From positions 1 through 48,395 of the forward strand of contig JAURPI010000041.1 of assembly GCA_030835385.1 (NCBI GenBank): a DNA stretch of 48,395 nt. The letters are read 5' to 3'. Positions within the stretch are counted from its first letter, which is position 1. Every line of letters begins with the position of its first letter. The notes below the pieces were generated by a model that searched no databases, had not been told where the DNA came from, and worked only from the letters and a program-made list of their open reading frames with translations. Shown here in pieces: positions 1-9,483 of the stretch. Both the position numbers and the translations under genes were made by a program. The stretch comes from Alphaproteobacteria bacterium (GTDB lineage Bacteria; Pseudomonadota; Alphaproteobacteria; Rhodospirillales; Rhodospirillaceae).

Positions 1-1
1 A

Positions 2-904
<903 letters not shown>

Positions 905-912
905 GACCCAAG

Positions 913-1689
913 ATGTTCAAGCCCATCGACGATTTATCCGGTTGTCGTATCCTTATTTCCAATGACGACGGCATCAACGCGCCTGGTCTCCAGGTGCTGG
1001 AAAAGATCGCGCGGACCTTGAGCGACGACATTTGGGTGGTTGCACCAGCGCACGAGCAAAGTGGGGCGGGGCACTCTTTGACGCTTCACCACCCGCTGCG
1101 TCCAACCCAGCTAGGTGAGAAACGTTTCATGGTCGATGGCACGCCGACAGACTGTGTGCTCGTTGCAGGTCAGCACCTCATGCCTGATCGTGCGCCAGAC
1201 TTGGTGCTCTCCGGCATTAATATGGGTGCGAACCTAGGCGAAGACGTGCACTACTCCGGCACCGTGGCGGCCGCCCTAGAGGCGACATTGCAAGACATCC
1301 CTGCCATCGCCTTCAGCCAACTGATGAGCGGAAGTCCCCGGTGGGATACGGCAGAGCATTTTACAGCTGATCTCATTCGCTCAGTTTGTAGATCAGGTTG
1401 GGGCCGTAATACGCTGATAAATATAAACTTTCCGGACCTTCCAGTAGATGAAATTAAGGGGGTTCGGTTGGCTCGCCAGGGCAAGCACAAACTGGGTGAT
1501 GACCTGGTTGTTCGAGAAGACCCGCGCGGCAAACCGTACATCTGGATTGGTGCCCCACGCATATCGGACACTCGCGATGAAGGCACAGACCTCAATGTGA
1601 CTGCTGCGGGGTACGTATCTATTACGCCACTCTGCGTCGATCTCACGGATCATGACGCGTTATCCAGCCTTAAACAGTTGCTCGAATGA
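913..1689 (+). CDS. surE: 5'/3'-nucleotidase SurE
   Basis: Metal-dependent survival-protein phosphatase acting on nucleoside monophosphates, 258 aa, the usual family length. The metal site is visible near the N-terminus as ISNDDGINAPGL. It is followed by APAHEQSGAGHSLT, DGTPTDCV and SGINMGANLGEDVHYSGTV, all hallmark SurE blocks. Its stop overlaps the next start as ATGA at 1686-1689, so SurE and Pcm are translationally coupled, a pairing that recurs widely in Proteobacteria. The chosen ATG at 913 lies 8 bp after the serS stop. Confidence 0.97.
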   Translation: MFKPIDDLSGCRILISNDDGINAPGLQVLEKIARTLSDDIWVVAPAHEQSGAGHSLTLHHPLRPTQLGEKRFMVDGTPTDCVLVAGQHLMPDRAPDLVLSGINMGANLGEDVHYSGTVAAALEATLQDIPAIAFSQLMSGSPRWDTAEHFTADLIRSVCRSGWGRNTLININFPDLPVDEIKGVRLARQGKHKLGDDLVVREDPRGKPYIWIGAPRISDTRDEGTDLNVTAAGYVSITPLCVDLTDHDALSSLKQLLE

Positions 1690-2339
1690 GTCAGGAGTCC
1701 CGGCGTATTAGGTTGATTATGGATCTTCGGAACTCCGGGGTGACTGAAACCGCTGTGCTGTCTGCGATGGAGCGGATTCCAAGGGAGAATTTCGTCGAAG
1801 AGTCTTTTCTTGACCAGGCGTGGGCCAACCGGGCGTTGCCTATCTCATGCGGCCAGACGATCAGTCAGCCTTTGGTCGTGGGGCTTATGACCCAAGCGCT
1901 TGAGCTAACAGACCGTCACCGGGTCTTGGAAATCGGGACAGGGTCTGGTTATCAGGCGGCAATCCTGTCTCGTCTGTGTCGCCGGCTTTACACAATTGAA
2001 CGTCATAGCGATCTGTTGGCCGTTGCAGAAAGCAGATTTACGGCCATGTCGCTGCACAACATCACCACTCAGGCTGGCGACGGCTGGAAAGGTTGGCCTC
2101 GGCAGGCTCCATTTGATCGTATCCTTGTGACTGCTGCTGCACCGGTCGTGCCTCAGGACTTGGTCGCGCAACTGTCCGATGACGGCGGTATTATGGTGCT
2201 GCCGGTCGGAGATGCGTCATCTCCAGATCAAATGGTCGTACGAGTGACAAAAACAGGTACTCAATTGAATTCCGAACAGCTCTTTCTTGTTCGATTTGTC
2301 CCCCTTGTGGAGGGGGTGGCAGACGAGGCCGAAGGCTGA
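1686..2339 (+). CDS. pcm: Protein-L-isoaspartate O-methyltransferase
   Basis: Methylates L-isoaspartyl residues of aged proteins with SAM, starting their repair; cytoplasmic. At 217 aa it has normal length. The SAM-binding loop is VLEIGTGSGYQAAILS near residue 80, and the substrate-side G-D-G-W-K-G-W and P-F-D-R-I-L-V-T-A-A-A-P blocks follow. The N-terminal R-E-N-F-V segment and the C-Q/G-Q-T-I-S-Q-P region are typical of the family. The start overlaps the surE stop by four bases. It is a cytosolic methyltransferase and unrelated to the exported methyltransferase-like array at the right end of the window. Confidence 0.96.
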   Translation: MSQESRRIRLIMDLRNSGVTETAVLSAMERIPRENFVEESFLDQAWANRALPISCGQTISQPLVVGLMTQALELTDRHRVLEIGTGSGYQAAILSRLCRRLYTIERHSDLLAVAESRFTAMSLHNITTQAGDGWKGWPRQAPFDRILVTAAAPVVPQDLVAQLSDDGGIMVLPVGDASSPDQMVVRVTKTGTQLNSEQLFLVRFVPLVEGVADEAEG

Positions 2340-2439
2340 AGTACCCGCTAGCAGAGACCAGCTACCGTGATTGGCTCTGGCTTTGGGGTTTTCCTGTTCT
2401 TCTTGCGGAACCTGTAATCGGTTCGTATCGTTCCCCGAT

Positions 2440-3381
2440 ATGAACGCTAATCTCTTCAAATATCTTAGCTGCGTGGCTGTTTTGGCTACTTTTTCGGCTT
2501 GTGCGCCCAGCTTCAATCCGCCGCCGGGCTATCGCGGGGGGTATTTGTCCGGGGACATTCCGCAGATGGTGACAGTGCACCGGGGGGACAGCGTCTATCT
2601 TATCGCGCGCCGGTTTGGTGTGCCTATGAAGGCTATCATTGAAAACAACAGGCTGAGCCCACCTTACATTCTCTACCCGGGACAAGTACTCAAGCTTGAT
2701 GCTCCGGCAATCCACGTGGTTCAGCGCGGTGACAGTCTGTACGCGATTTCACGCCGTTATGGCGTCGACATGCGGGCATTGGCCCAGAAAAACGGCTTGC
2801 GATCTCCGTATACGATCTTTCCAGGTCAGCAGATGCGTGTCCCTGGGTCTTTCGTTACGGCTGCTACCAGCGGGACTACTGTGCCGTCCCCGCGTCCCAA
2901 TCAGTCAACGCAGCCCAAACGAGGACCGTCGAGCACGGCACCGGTCGCCTCAGCACCGCCACCAGCGGCTCCACCTCCACCGCCTGCACGGGCTGGGAGC
3001 CGATTTGTTTGGCCGGTTGAGGGAAAAATATTGGCCAAGTACGGGCCGTCAGGCAAAGGCCTTCACAATGACGGCATCAATATAGCCGTTGCCAAAGGTG
3101 AATCGGTCAAAGCGGCAGAGAACGGTATTGTGGCTTATTCCGGGAATGAGCTTCAAGGCTTTGGAAACCTATTGCTCGTGAAGCATGCCGACGGGTGGAT
3201 GACAGCCTATGCTCACAACGATGAGCTGTTGGTAAAACGGGGGGAGCAGGTTAAGCGGGGGCAGATCATCTCGCGAGCCGGAAGCTCTGGAAATGTTCGA
3301 ACCTCTCAACTGCATTTTGAATTGCGGCGTGGCACGAAAGCCGTCGATCCCTTGAAATACCTTGCGTCAGTGCGAAGTTAA
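2440..3381 (+). CDS. NlpD-like lipoprotein: two LysM domains plus degenerate M23 domain
   Basis: Probable outer-membrane lipoprotein that regulates or performs peptidoglycan cleavage at division. I place the start at ATG 2440 (313 aa) because it opens a lipoprotein signal peptide ending in T-F-S-A-C; a TTG at 2371 in the same frame would bury that signal. Two LysM modules follow (about residues 40-85 and 90-135, each with a G-D-S-x-Y-x-I-x-R-R core). A proline-rich linker (about 150-190) precedes a LytM/M23 domain. The zinc ligands look degraded: the usual H-x-x-x-D reads H-N-D-G-I-N, and the usual H-x-H reads Q-L-H. This matches non-hydrolytic NlpD/EnvC-type amidase activators rather than active endopeptidases. 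It sits downstream of pcm, a common alphaproteobacterial location. The enzymatic state is inferred from residues only. Confidence 0.9.
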   Translation: MNANLFKYLSCVAVLATFSACAPSFNPPPGYRGGYLSGDIPQMVTVHRGDSVYLIARRFGVPMKAIIENNRLSPPYILYPGQVLKLDAPAIHVVQRGDSLYAISRRYGVDMRALAQKNGLRSPYTIFPGQQMRVPGSFVTAATSGTTVPSPRPNQSTQPKRGPSSTAPVASAPPPAAPPPPPARAGSRFVWPVEGKILAKYGPSGKGLHNDGINIAVAKGESVKAAENGIVAYSGNELQGFGNLLLVKHADGWMTAYAHNDELLVKRGEQVKRGQIISRAGSSGNVRTSQLHFELRRGTKAVDPLKYLASVRS

Positions 3382-3482
3382 GCCGTTCGCCGTCTGACCG
3401 CACGGCTTCGCAACAGGGCTGACTTTTTGGCGCTTGGGTGCCACAGTTAAACCTAGAGTTTTGTATGGAAGGGAGACCTGCA

Positions 3483-5030
3483 ATGGCCGGTGACATAAAG
3501 CATTCTATTTTGAATCCAACTGTAACCAAGCGCACATTTTTGGCCGGCTCTGTGGCGTCTTTGGCGCTGAGTGCGCAACCTTTCGGTATTCGTCAAGCGA
3601 TTGCCCAGACAGCGGAATGGGACCTTATCGTAGTCGGAGGCGGAACAGCTGGTATGCCTGCTGCTCTTTTTGCCGCGGATCGAGGCGCCCGCGTTCTGGT
3701 TATCGATAAAGCCCCGCAGCTTGGGGGCACAATGGATCGGTCCAGCGGCCAAGTCGCAGCGGCGGGGACTGTTTGGCAGAAAGAGCAGGGGATCGAAGAC
3801 TCCCCTGATGCTCACTATGACGACGTAATGCGGATCAACCGCAATACCTCTGATCCAGTGTTAACCCGGCTTCTGGTCGACAACGCCGCAGACACACTGA
3901 ATTGGTTTGCCGCTAGGGGCTTTACCGTGATGGACCACCACCCCGTCATGGGCGGTGGTCACGAACCCTTCACTACGCGCCGTTACCAGTGGAGCCCCGA
4001 CCGGGCCCAGGCCTTCCAGAACATTATGGAGCCCCTACTGCTCAAGGCCCAGGCAGACGGTCGCGTCAAAGTCCTCACCGACACCGGGGCCGTTGACCTG
4101 GTTCAGGACGACAGTGGCGCGGTCCGCGGCGTCGTCACTGTGAATGACACTGGAGAGCGGGTGGATTACCGCGCCAAGAACGTGCTGCTGACCAGTGGTG
4201 GGTGCATGTCTAATCCCCGCATGTTCGAAGATCTGCACGGCTTACCGCTGTTCTGCGAGGTCGCGTACCCGTATAGCCAAGGGCAGGGCATCACCCTCGG
4301 TCTCGGAGCTGGCGGTTATGTGCGTGGCGGCGACAAGTACGCCACGCTATTTGGGACCATTCTTGAAAGTGAGTATTTTCCGGCACCCGCGATCGGCAGC
4401 GCGTCGTTGTCTCCGCAGCGGCGCCCTCCCTGGGAAGTGTTCGTCAATGTGCACGGCAAGCGTTTTGTCCGGGAAGACCACCCCAGTGTTGCTCATCGGG
4501 AATACACTCTGGGTCTTCAGCCTGGTCATCGTCATTGGGCGATTTTTGATCAAGAGATACTCGATACCGCGCCGCCGTTTATTCCGCGCTGGTCCCGAGA
4601 AAAGCTCGATGACGCGTTTATCGATCACCCGATGTTCGCTAAGGCTGAAACGCTTGGTGAACTGGGTGTTAAGGCTGGGGTTAATCCTTACAACCTTGAG
4701 CGGGAAATTAGCGCCTATAACGATGGTGTGCTTTACGGCAAACCCGATGCCATGGGGCGTGAACATCGTCCACTGGCCGTTGGTAAAGGACCGTTCTACG
4801 CCATTCGGTTGCAGGGGTGGAACGTGATGTCCTATGCGGGATTGGGTGTAGATGGCCAATTGCGCGTGACGCGGAGTGATGGAAGCCCCATTCCCAACCT
4901 CTATGCCGCAGGCGAAGTTACCGGTAACGCAACAACGTCTGGCCATGCGCTCACTAATGGCATGGGTGTGACACCGGCTTTGACCTTTGGCCGTCTATTG
5001 GGGCAGAGGATCATCCCCTTTACGGCTTAG
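3483..5030 (+). CDS. Exported FAD-dependent oxidoreductase, fumarate reductase/3-ketosteroid dehydrogenase superfamily (copy 1)
   Basis: Flavoprotein of about 515 aa. The start at ATG 3483 is preceded by a strong GGAAGGGAG ribosome site; a GTG at 3438 is in frame but less convincing. The N-terminus carries a Tat-like signal with K-R in place of R-R (TKRTFLAG), a hydrophobic stretch and a possible cut near A-I-A-Q. The FAD-binding Rossmann motif is LIVVGGGTAGMPAALFAADR, and a C-terminal G-E-V-T-G-N-A-T-T-S-G-H-A block closes the flavin site. The substrate is unknown. A paralogue at 43600-45165 shares the H-Y-D-D-V-M, D-H-H-P-V, R-P-P-W-E and T-P-A-[LI]-T-F-G-[RK]-L-L-G blocks and the same K-R signal. 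The gene interrupts an otherwise typical M23-ATPase-yajC order, suggesting insertion. Confidence 0.85.
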   Translation: MAGDIKHSILNPTVTKRTFLAGSVASLALSAQPFGIRQAIAQTAEWDLIVVGGGTAGMPAALFAADRGARVLVIDKAPQLGGTMDRSSGQVAAAGTVWQKEQGIEDSPDAHYDDVMRINRNTSDPVLTRLLVDNAADTLNWFAARGFTVMDHHPVMGGGHEPFTTRRYQWSPDRAQAFQNIMEPLLLKAQADGRVKVLTDTGAVDLVQDDSGAVRGVVTVNDTGERVDYRAKNVLLTSGGCMSNPRMFEDLHGLPLFCEVAYPYSQGQGITLGLGAGGYVRGGDKYATLFGTILESEYFPAPAIGSASLSPQRRPPWEVFVNVHGKRFVREDHPSVAHREYTLGLQPGHRHWAIFDQEILDTAPPFIPRWSREKLDDAFIDHPMFAKAETLGELGVKAGVNPYNLEREISAYNDGVLYGKPDAMGREHRPLAVGKGPFYAIRLQGWNVMSYAGLGVDGQLRVTRSDGSPIPNLYAAGEVTGNATTSGHALTNGMGVTPALTFGRLLGQRIIPFTA

Positions 5031-5037
5031 TGAGAGA

Positions 5038-5922
5038 TTAGTCGGGCAGGCTGATTTTTATCCCCTGCTCCCCGGCGATATGCTGGATAAACTGCCAAGC
5101 GACCCGGCCAGACCGGGATCCGCGCGTGACTGTCCATTCCTTGGCTTTAGCGTGGAAGGCGTCATTTTCCATGGAAATGCCTATCGACGCGGCATAGCCC
5201 TCGACGATGGCAAAATAGGTGTCTTGGTCTAAATGATGAAACCCTAGCCAAAGGCCAAACCGATCGGACAAGGAAACCTTTTCCTCGACGGTTTCGCTGC
5301 GGTGGATGGATGTGGCCCGTTCGTTCTCGATCATGCCCCGCGCCATCATGTGACGACGATTTGACGTTGCGTAAAAAACCACGTTTTCCGGGCGCCCCTC
5401 TATTCCGCCTTCAAGTACTGCTTTAAGAGCTTTGTAGCTATCGTCCATGCCTTCAAAGGTCAGGTCATCGCAAAAAACGACGCAGCGACGGGACTGATTT
5501 CGAAGAATATCGAGGAGGTGTGGAAGCGTGGTTATGTCTTCTCTGTGAATCTCTACAAGGACCAATCGGCCATCAATAGATTGCGTGCTATTTATTTTAG
5601 CATGAACCGCTTTCACCAAAGAGCTTTTTCCGGTCCCGCGTGCCCCCCAAAGCAAAGCGTTGTTTGACGGCAAACCGTCTGTGTGGTTCTGAGTGTTGCT
5701 CAAGAGGGCTTTGGCCTGGCTCTCAATCCCTTTGAGCAGGCCAAATGGCACTCTATTGACCTTGGGCACGGGTTTGAGCCCGCCAGACCCCGGGTCCCAG
5801 ACGAAAGCATCAGCGCTGTTTATCGCAGTTTTTGGTCGCGGATCTGGCGCAATTCGGTCCAGGGCATCAGCAATGCGACCAAGCTGTGTCTCAACATTTT
5901 CGCTCAAATCACCTTTTGTCAC
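5038..5922 (-). CDS. DUF815-type AAA+ ATP-binding protein
   Basis: Cytoplasmic P-loop ATPase of 294 aa, a family recurrently found next to yajC in Alphaproteobacteria; the biological role is not established. Walker A is GARGTGKSSL near residue 95, Walker B is VVFCDDLTF, and a sensor-1-like segment reads ATSNRRHMM. The N-terminal 60 residues look like a helical leader. It is convergent with the flavoprotein gene, with only a 7-bp gap, and divergent from yajC across about 140 bp. Start ATG at 5922. Family assignment is by motif and context. Confidence 0.85.
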   Translation of the reverse strand: MTKGDLSENVETQLGRIADALDRIAPDPRPKTAINSADAFVWDPGSGGLKPVPKVNRVPFGLLKGIESQAKALLSNTQNHTDGLPSNNALLWGARGTGKSSLVKAVHAKINSTQSIDGRLVLVEIHREDITTLPHLLDILRNQSRRCVVFCDDLTFEGMDDSYKALKAVLEGGIEGRPENVVFYATSNRRHMMARGMIENERATSIHRSETVEEKVSLSDRFGLWLGFHHLDQDTYFAIVEGYAASIGISMENDAFHAKAKEWTVTRGSRSGRVAWQFIQHIAGEQGIKISLPD

Positions 5923-5998
5923 CTAACTGGACCCTAACCTCTTGATTGCTTGTGGAACGCTACCAAATCAAAACCTGGCCGCAAGGGTTGAAGATCGT

Positions 5999-6026
5999 TT
6001 GCATCCCTCATGCGCCTGGGTATAGT
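5999..6026 (+). promoter_or_regulatory. Putative sigma-70-type promoter for yajC-secDF
   Basis: TTGCAT (5999-6004) and TATAGT (6021-6026) are separated by 16 bp and lie about 35 bp upstream of the yajC start, in the divergent gap with the ATPase gene. Assigned by eye from consensus match and position only. Confidence 0.4.
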
Positions 6027-6060
6027 CCGCCCAATTCTATCTGAACCAGGGGATTCCTGA

Positions 6061-6408
6061 ATGTTTATTGCGCCAGCCTACGCACAGGCCGCCGGGGGAG
6101 CGGGTGCCGGAAATGCATTTTCCGCGTTTATCCCCATTATTCTGATTTTTGTCGTGTTTTATTTCCTTCTAATTCGGCCGCAACAAAAGCGGATGAAGGA
6201 CCACCAAGCCATGCTAAACGCCGTGCGGCGTGGGGACAAAGTGGTGACCAATGGCGGTATTGTTGGAACTGTCACCAAGGTCTTGACTGAAGAACGCGAG
6301 CTTATGATTGAAATAGCGGAGAATGTCCGCATTCGTGTGAAACAAGACATGCTTTCGAGCGTCGTAAGCAAGACGGACCCTGTCCCGGCAAACGACGATA
6401 AAGATTAA
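6061..6408 (+). CDS. yajC: Preprotein translocase subunit YajC
   Basis: Small inner-membrane accessory subunit of the SecDF-YajC complex, 115 aa. It has one transmembrane segment (about residues 20-42) followed by the hallmark FLLIRPQQKRMKDHQAML. A basic/acidic cytoplasmic domain contains G-D-K-V-V-T-N-G-G-I-V-G. The N-terminal alanine- and glycine-rich segment before the membrane helix is typical of alphaproteobacterial YajC. secDF follows after 67 bp, so the two are probably co-transcribed. Confidence 0.96.
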   Translation: MFIAPAYAQAAGGAGAGNAFSAFIPIILIFVVFYFLLIRPQQKRMKDHQAMLNAVRRGDKVVTNGGIVGTVTKVLTEERELMIEIAENVRIRVKQDMLSSVVSKTDPVPANDDKD

Positions 6409-6475
6409 GTGACAACGAACGAAAAGGTCTGGGGTTGATGAGGCTTTCTTTAGGCCCGCAACCCGGGGTGCTGCC

Positions 6476-9016
6476 ATGTTAGAATTCGGCCGCGGAAAAA
6501 TCATAACCGTACTTCTCGTCGCCATTTTCGGCTTTGTCTTTGCTGCGCCGAACTTGATGACCGGGACGAATAAAGAAGATCTTCCGAGCTGGTGGCAGCC
6601 GGTCAATCTTGGCCTTGATCTCCGTGGTGGATCATATTTGCTGATGGAGGTCGGCATTGACGCGGTTCGCCTTGAGCAGTTCACCGACCTTCAAGAAAGT
6701 ACCCGTCAGTCTCTAAGAGACGCGAAAATCGGCTATCGAAATCTTGCGGTGCGGGGCGAAGCCGTCACTTTGGCTTTGCCAGACCCCACCCAGATTCCCG
6801 ACGCGCGGAGAGCGATCGCAGCGGCAGTTCCTGATGTTCAGTTTGAAAACCAAGAGGGTGGGAGACTGCGCATCACGCTTTCTGAGCAAGTTCTGCTAGA
6901 TCGCCAACTCGCAGCAGTCACCCAATCCATCGAAATCGTCCGGCGTCGTGTTGACGAATTTGGAACGTCAGAAGCAAGCATTCAACGTCAGGGCGCGGAC
7001 CGCATTATCGTCGAGCTCCCAGGGATCGATGATCCCCAGCGTGTAGTTGACCTGATTGGTCGTACGGCAAAACTCAACTTTCACATGATGGCGCCGGGCT
7101 TTGCCGGAGCCGTTGGCAGTGTTCAAGATATTCCGGCAGGTTCCATTGCTGTTCCGGCAGCAGACGGGTCTGGAGGATTTTATGTGGTTCAACGTCGCAT
7201 ATCTGTGCCTGGTGAAATGCTGGTCGATTCCCAGCCTAGTTTTCAAGATGGGCAACCTGTTGTTTCGTTCCGGTTTAACACCCAGGGCGGCAGAAGATTT
7301 GGCGCAGTTACGTCTCAAAACGTCGGGCAAAACCTGGCTATTTTGTTAGACGGAGAGGTCATCAGTGCGCCTCGAATTCGATCTGCCATTGTTGGCGGTA
7401 GTGGCATTATTGAAGGCGGCTTTACGGTCCAAGGTGCACAGGATTTGGCACTGCTTCTGCGCGCAGGTGCGCTCCCAGCACCGCTTAAGGTGCTTGAGGA
7501 ACGTAGTGTCGGTCCTGGTCTCGGCGCGGACTCAATTGAAGCCGGTGAGTTTGCGAGCGTCCTGGGTTTGATTTTGGTCGCGATCTTCATGGTCATGGTC
7601 TACGGCCTATTCGGTGTTTTCTCCGTCGTCGCACTCGTAGTGAATTTGGTGCTGATTCTTGGCGCTTTGAGTGTTATCGGAGCGACGCTAACCCTACCGG
7701 GTATCGCGGGGATCGTTCTTACGGTGGGTATGGCCGTTGATGCGAATGTACTCATTTACGAACGCATGCGAGAGGAAGCCAAGACAGGGCGAACTTTGTT
7801 TAACGCTCTTGATTCCGGATTTAAGCAAGCCTTTAAAACAATTATCGATTCCAACTTAACCACGCTGATCGCGGCACTCCTGCTGTTCTGGTTTGGCAGT
7901 GGTCCGGTTAAAGGCTTCGCCGTGACATTGGGCTTGGGGATCATTTCAACATTGTTCACGGCCACGATGGTTTCTCGCCTAATCATCATTACTTGGGTCC
8001 GTCGTACGAAACCACAGAACCTTCCTATTTCTCCCTCTGAGGGAAATAAGAAAGGGCTGTTCACGCCGCTTATTAGCGCGATGCCACAGGATTTCAATTT
8101 TGACTTTATCGGTAAACGTCAAATTGCCGGCGTTTTCTCAGTCATTCTCATTGCTGTATCAATAGGATCGTTTGCTGTTCAGCGTCTAAATTTTGGTATC
8201 GATTTTGCTGGCGGAATTCTCATGGAGGTGCGGGCAGATCAACCTGTTGAAGTGAGTGCGGTGCGTGCACAGGTAGGTGGGCTTGGACTCGGCGATGTCT
8301 CGATTACAACGTTTGGTGAAGCTGGTCGCGACCTCCTCATTCGAATTCAGAAGCAAGAAGGTGATGATGAAGCCCAGGCAACGGCCTTGTCTTTGGTGCG
8401 TGAAACACTTGGCGATACATACGAATACCGCCGGACAGAATTGGTAGGTCCTAAGGTTGGACAAGAGCTGATCTTGGATGGAGCCTTAGCAGTTGCATTG
8501 GCGCTTCTGGCGATTTGTGTCTACATCTGGTTCCGGTTCGAGTGGCAGTTTGCTGCTGGTGCGACCCTGGCCCTAACTCATGACGTGTTAGCGACCATTG
8601 GAATGTTCTCGATTTTTCAGATGGAGTTTAACCTAACAACTGTCGCGGCAGTGCTGACGATTGCGGGGTATTCTATTAACGATACGGTGGTGGCCTACGA
8701 CCGCGTGCGCGAGCAGTTGCGGAAGTTTAAGAAACTACCTTTGCCAGAACTCGTGAACATGGCTGTAAATAGGGTTCTGTCTCGAACCTTGTTGACCAGT
8801 TTCACAACACTGCTTGCGGTTACGGCGCTCTCTGTTTTTGGTGGCGAGGTGTTGCGCGGCTTTAGTATCGCGCTGATGTGGGGCGTTGTGATTGGTACAT
8901 ACTCGTCAATCTATGTTGCCATGCCAGTGCTGATCTACTTCGACCTTCGACATGAGGATCTTGAAGGCGGAGCGGCACCAAATTTGGCCCAGGTGCCAGA
9001 ACACGAGCGGACTTAA
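6476..9016 (+). CDS. secDF: Protein translocase subunit SecDF (SecD and SecF fused)
   Basis: Proton-driven membrane component that pulls Sec substrates out on the periplasmic side. It is one 846-aa protein. Residues 1 to about 515 are SecD: a first transmembrane helix, LGLDLRGGSYLLMEV, a periplasmic P1 region, and a six-helix RND-like bundle with V-G-M-A-V-D-A-N-V-L-I-Y-E-R. Residues from about 540 to the end are SecF, beginning D-F-I-G-K-R, with LNFGIDFAGGILMEV and I-A-G-Y-S-I-N-D-T-V-V-A-Y-D-R-V-R-E. Both halves keep the expected D in their membrane motif. The fusion occurs in some alphaproteobacterial lineages while others have separate genes. No frameshift or stop separates the halves. 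Confidence 0.97.
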   Translation: MLEFGRGKIITVLLVAIFGFVFAAPNLMTGTNKEDLPSWWQPVNLGLDLRGGSYLLMEVGIDAVRLEQFTDLQESTRQSLRDAKIGYRNLAVRGEAVTLALPDPTQIPDARRAIAAAVPDVQFENQEGGRLRITLSEQVLLDRQLAAVTQSIEIVRRRVDEFGTSEASIQRQGADRIIVELPGIDDPQRVVDLIGRTAKLNFHMMAPGFAGAVGSVQDIPAGSIAVPAADGSGGFYVVQRRISVPGEMLVDSQPSFQDGQPVVSFRFNTQGGRRFGAVTSQNVGQNLAILLDGEVISAPRIRSAIVGGSGIIEGGFTVQGAQDLALLLRAGALPAPLKVLEERSVGPGLGADSIEAGEFASVLGLILVAIFMVMVYGLFGVFSVVALVVNLVLILGALSVIGATLTLPGIAGIVLTVGMAVDANVLIYERMREEAKTGRTLFNALDSGFKQAFKTIIDSNLTTLIAALLLFWFGSGPVKGFAVTLGLGIISTLFTATMVSRLIIITWVRRTKPQNLPISPSEGNKKGLFTPLISAMPQDFNFDFIGKRQIAGVFSVILIAVSIGSFAVQRLNFGIDFAGGILMEVRADQPVEVSAVRAQVGGLGLGDVSITTFGEAGRDLLIRIQKQEGDDEAQATALSLVRETLGDTYEYRRTELVGPKVGQELILDGALAVALALLAICVYIWFRFEWQFAAGATLALTHDVLATIGMFSIFQMEFNLTTVAAVLTIAGYSINDTVVAYDRVREQLRKFKKLPLPELVNMAVNRVLSRTLLTSFTTLLAVTALSVFGGEVLRGFSIALMWGVVIGTYSSIYVAMPVLIYFDLRHEDLEGGAAPNLAQVPEHERT

Positions 9017-9035
9017 CTCAAGTCCTGGGTGCGCA

Positions 9036-9419
9036 ATGGATTTAACCCGGATCGCGCCGACTGATCGACAGCACATTCAGAAGTATAGTCCTGTTGGGTT
9101 TACAGTTTCGGGTGTGCAGTTGGCGGGACCTGTCCTCGTGTTCCCTCATGAATCCTTGTCGTGGAAGGCTGACGCGCCAAACAACCTTCTGCCAAAAGAT
9201 GTTTCAGCGATAATTGAGCGTGCCGGGGAACTGGACCTGTGTTTATTGGGCTGCGGAAACCGTATGACCCAGGTGGATACATCTGTTCGTCAAGTTCTGA
9301 AGGATGCCGGCGTTGGAATTGAACCAATGGACACAGGCGCTGCATGCCGCACGTTCAATGTTTTGTTAGCTGAGGGCAGGGCAGTCATGGCTGCGGTGTT
9401 TCCGCCTTCCGCACCTTAG
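9036..9419 (+). CDS. Mth938-like domain protein (DUF498/NDUFAF3-like)
   Basis: Small soluble protein of 127 aa in the Mth938/NDUFAF3 fold; the mitochondrial relative assists complex I assembly, while the bacterial role is unproven. ATG 9036 opens the conserved domain directly; a longer in-frame start at 8952 would overlap the end of secDF and add a non-conserved leader. Recognisable blocks are Y-S-P-V-G-F-T-V-S-G-V, a central L-L-G-C-G-N-R-M and a C-terminal M-D-T-G-A-A-C-R-T-F-N-V-L-L-A-E-G-R. The position right after secF/secDF is conserved in Alphaproteobacteria. It ends just before a strong hairpin terminator. Confidence 0.88.
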   Translation: MDLTRIAPTDRQHIQKYSPVGFTVSGVQLAGPVLVFPHESLSWKADAPNNLLPKDVSAIIERAGELDLCLLGCGNRMTQVDTSVRQVLKDAGVGIEPMDTGAACRTFNVLLAEGRAVMAAVFPPSAP

Positions 9420-9433
9420 TCATGCAGACAAAA

Positions 9434-9459
9434 AAAGGGACCGGCGAACCGGTCCCTTT
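9434..9459. terminator. Bidirectional intrinsic terminator
   Basis: A perfect 11-bp stem, AAAGGGACCGG and its complement, encloses a CGAA tetraloop. A-rich sequence lies on the left and a T run on the right. It sits exactly between the convergent Mth938-like gene and the reverse-strand PuuD-like gene and can serve both. Confidence 0.9.
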
Positions 9460-9483
9460 GTCGAAGGTGTTTGTTTAGTTGAC

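Noticed and set aside
2371-2439. TTG start for the LysM/M23 protein
   Set aside because: It would place 23 residues before a clear lipoprotein signal and has no good ribosome site.
3380-3409. Inverted repeat after the LysM/M23 gene as a terminator
   Set aside because: The loop is long and there is no T run; pairing may be chance.
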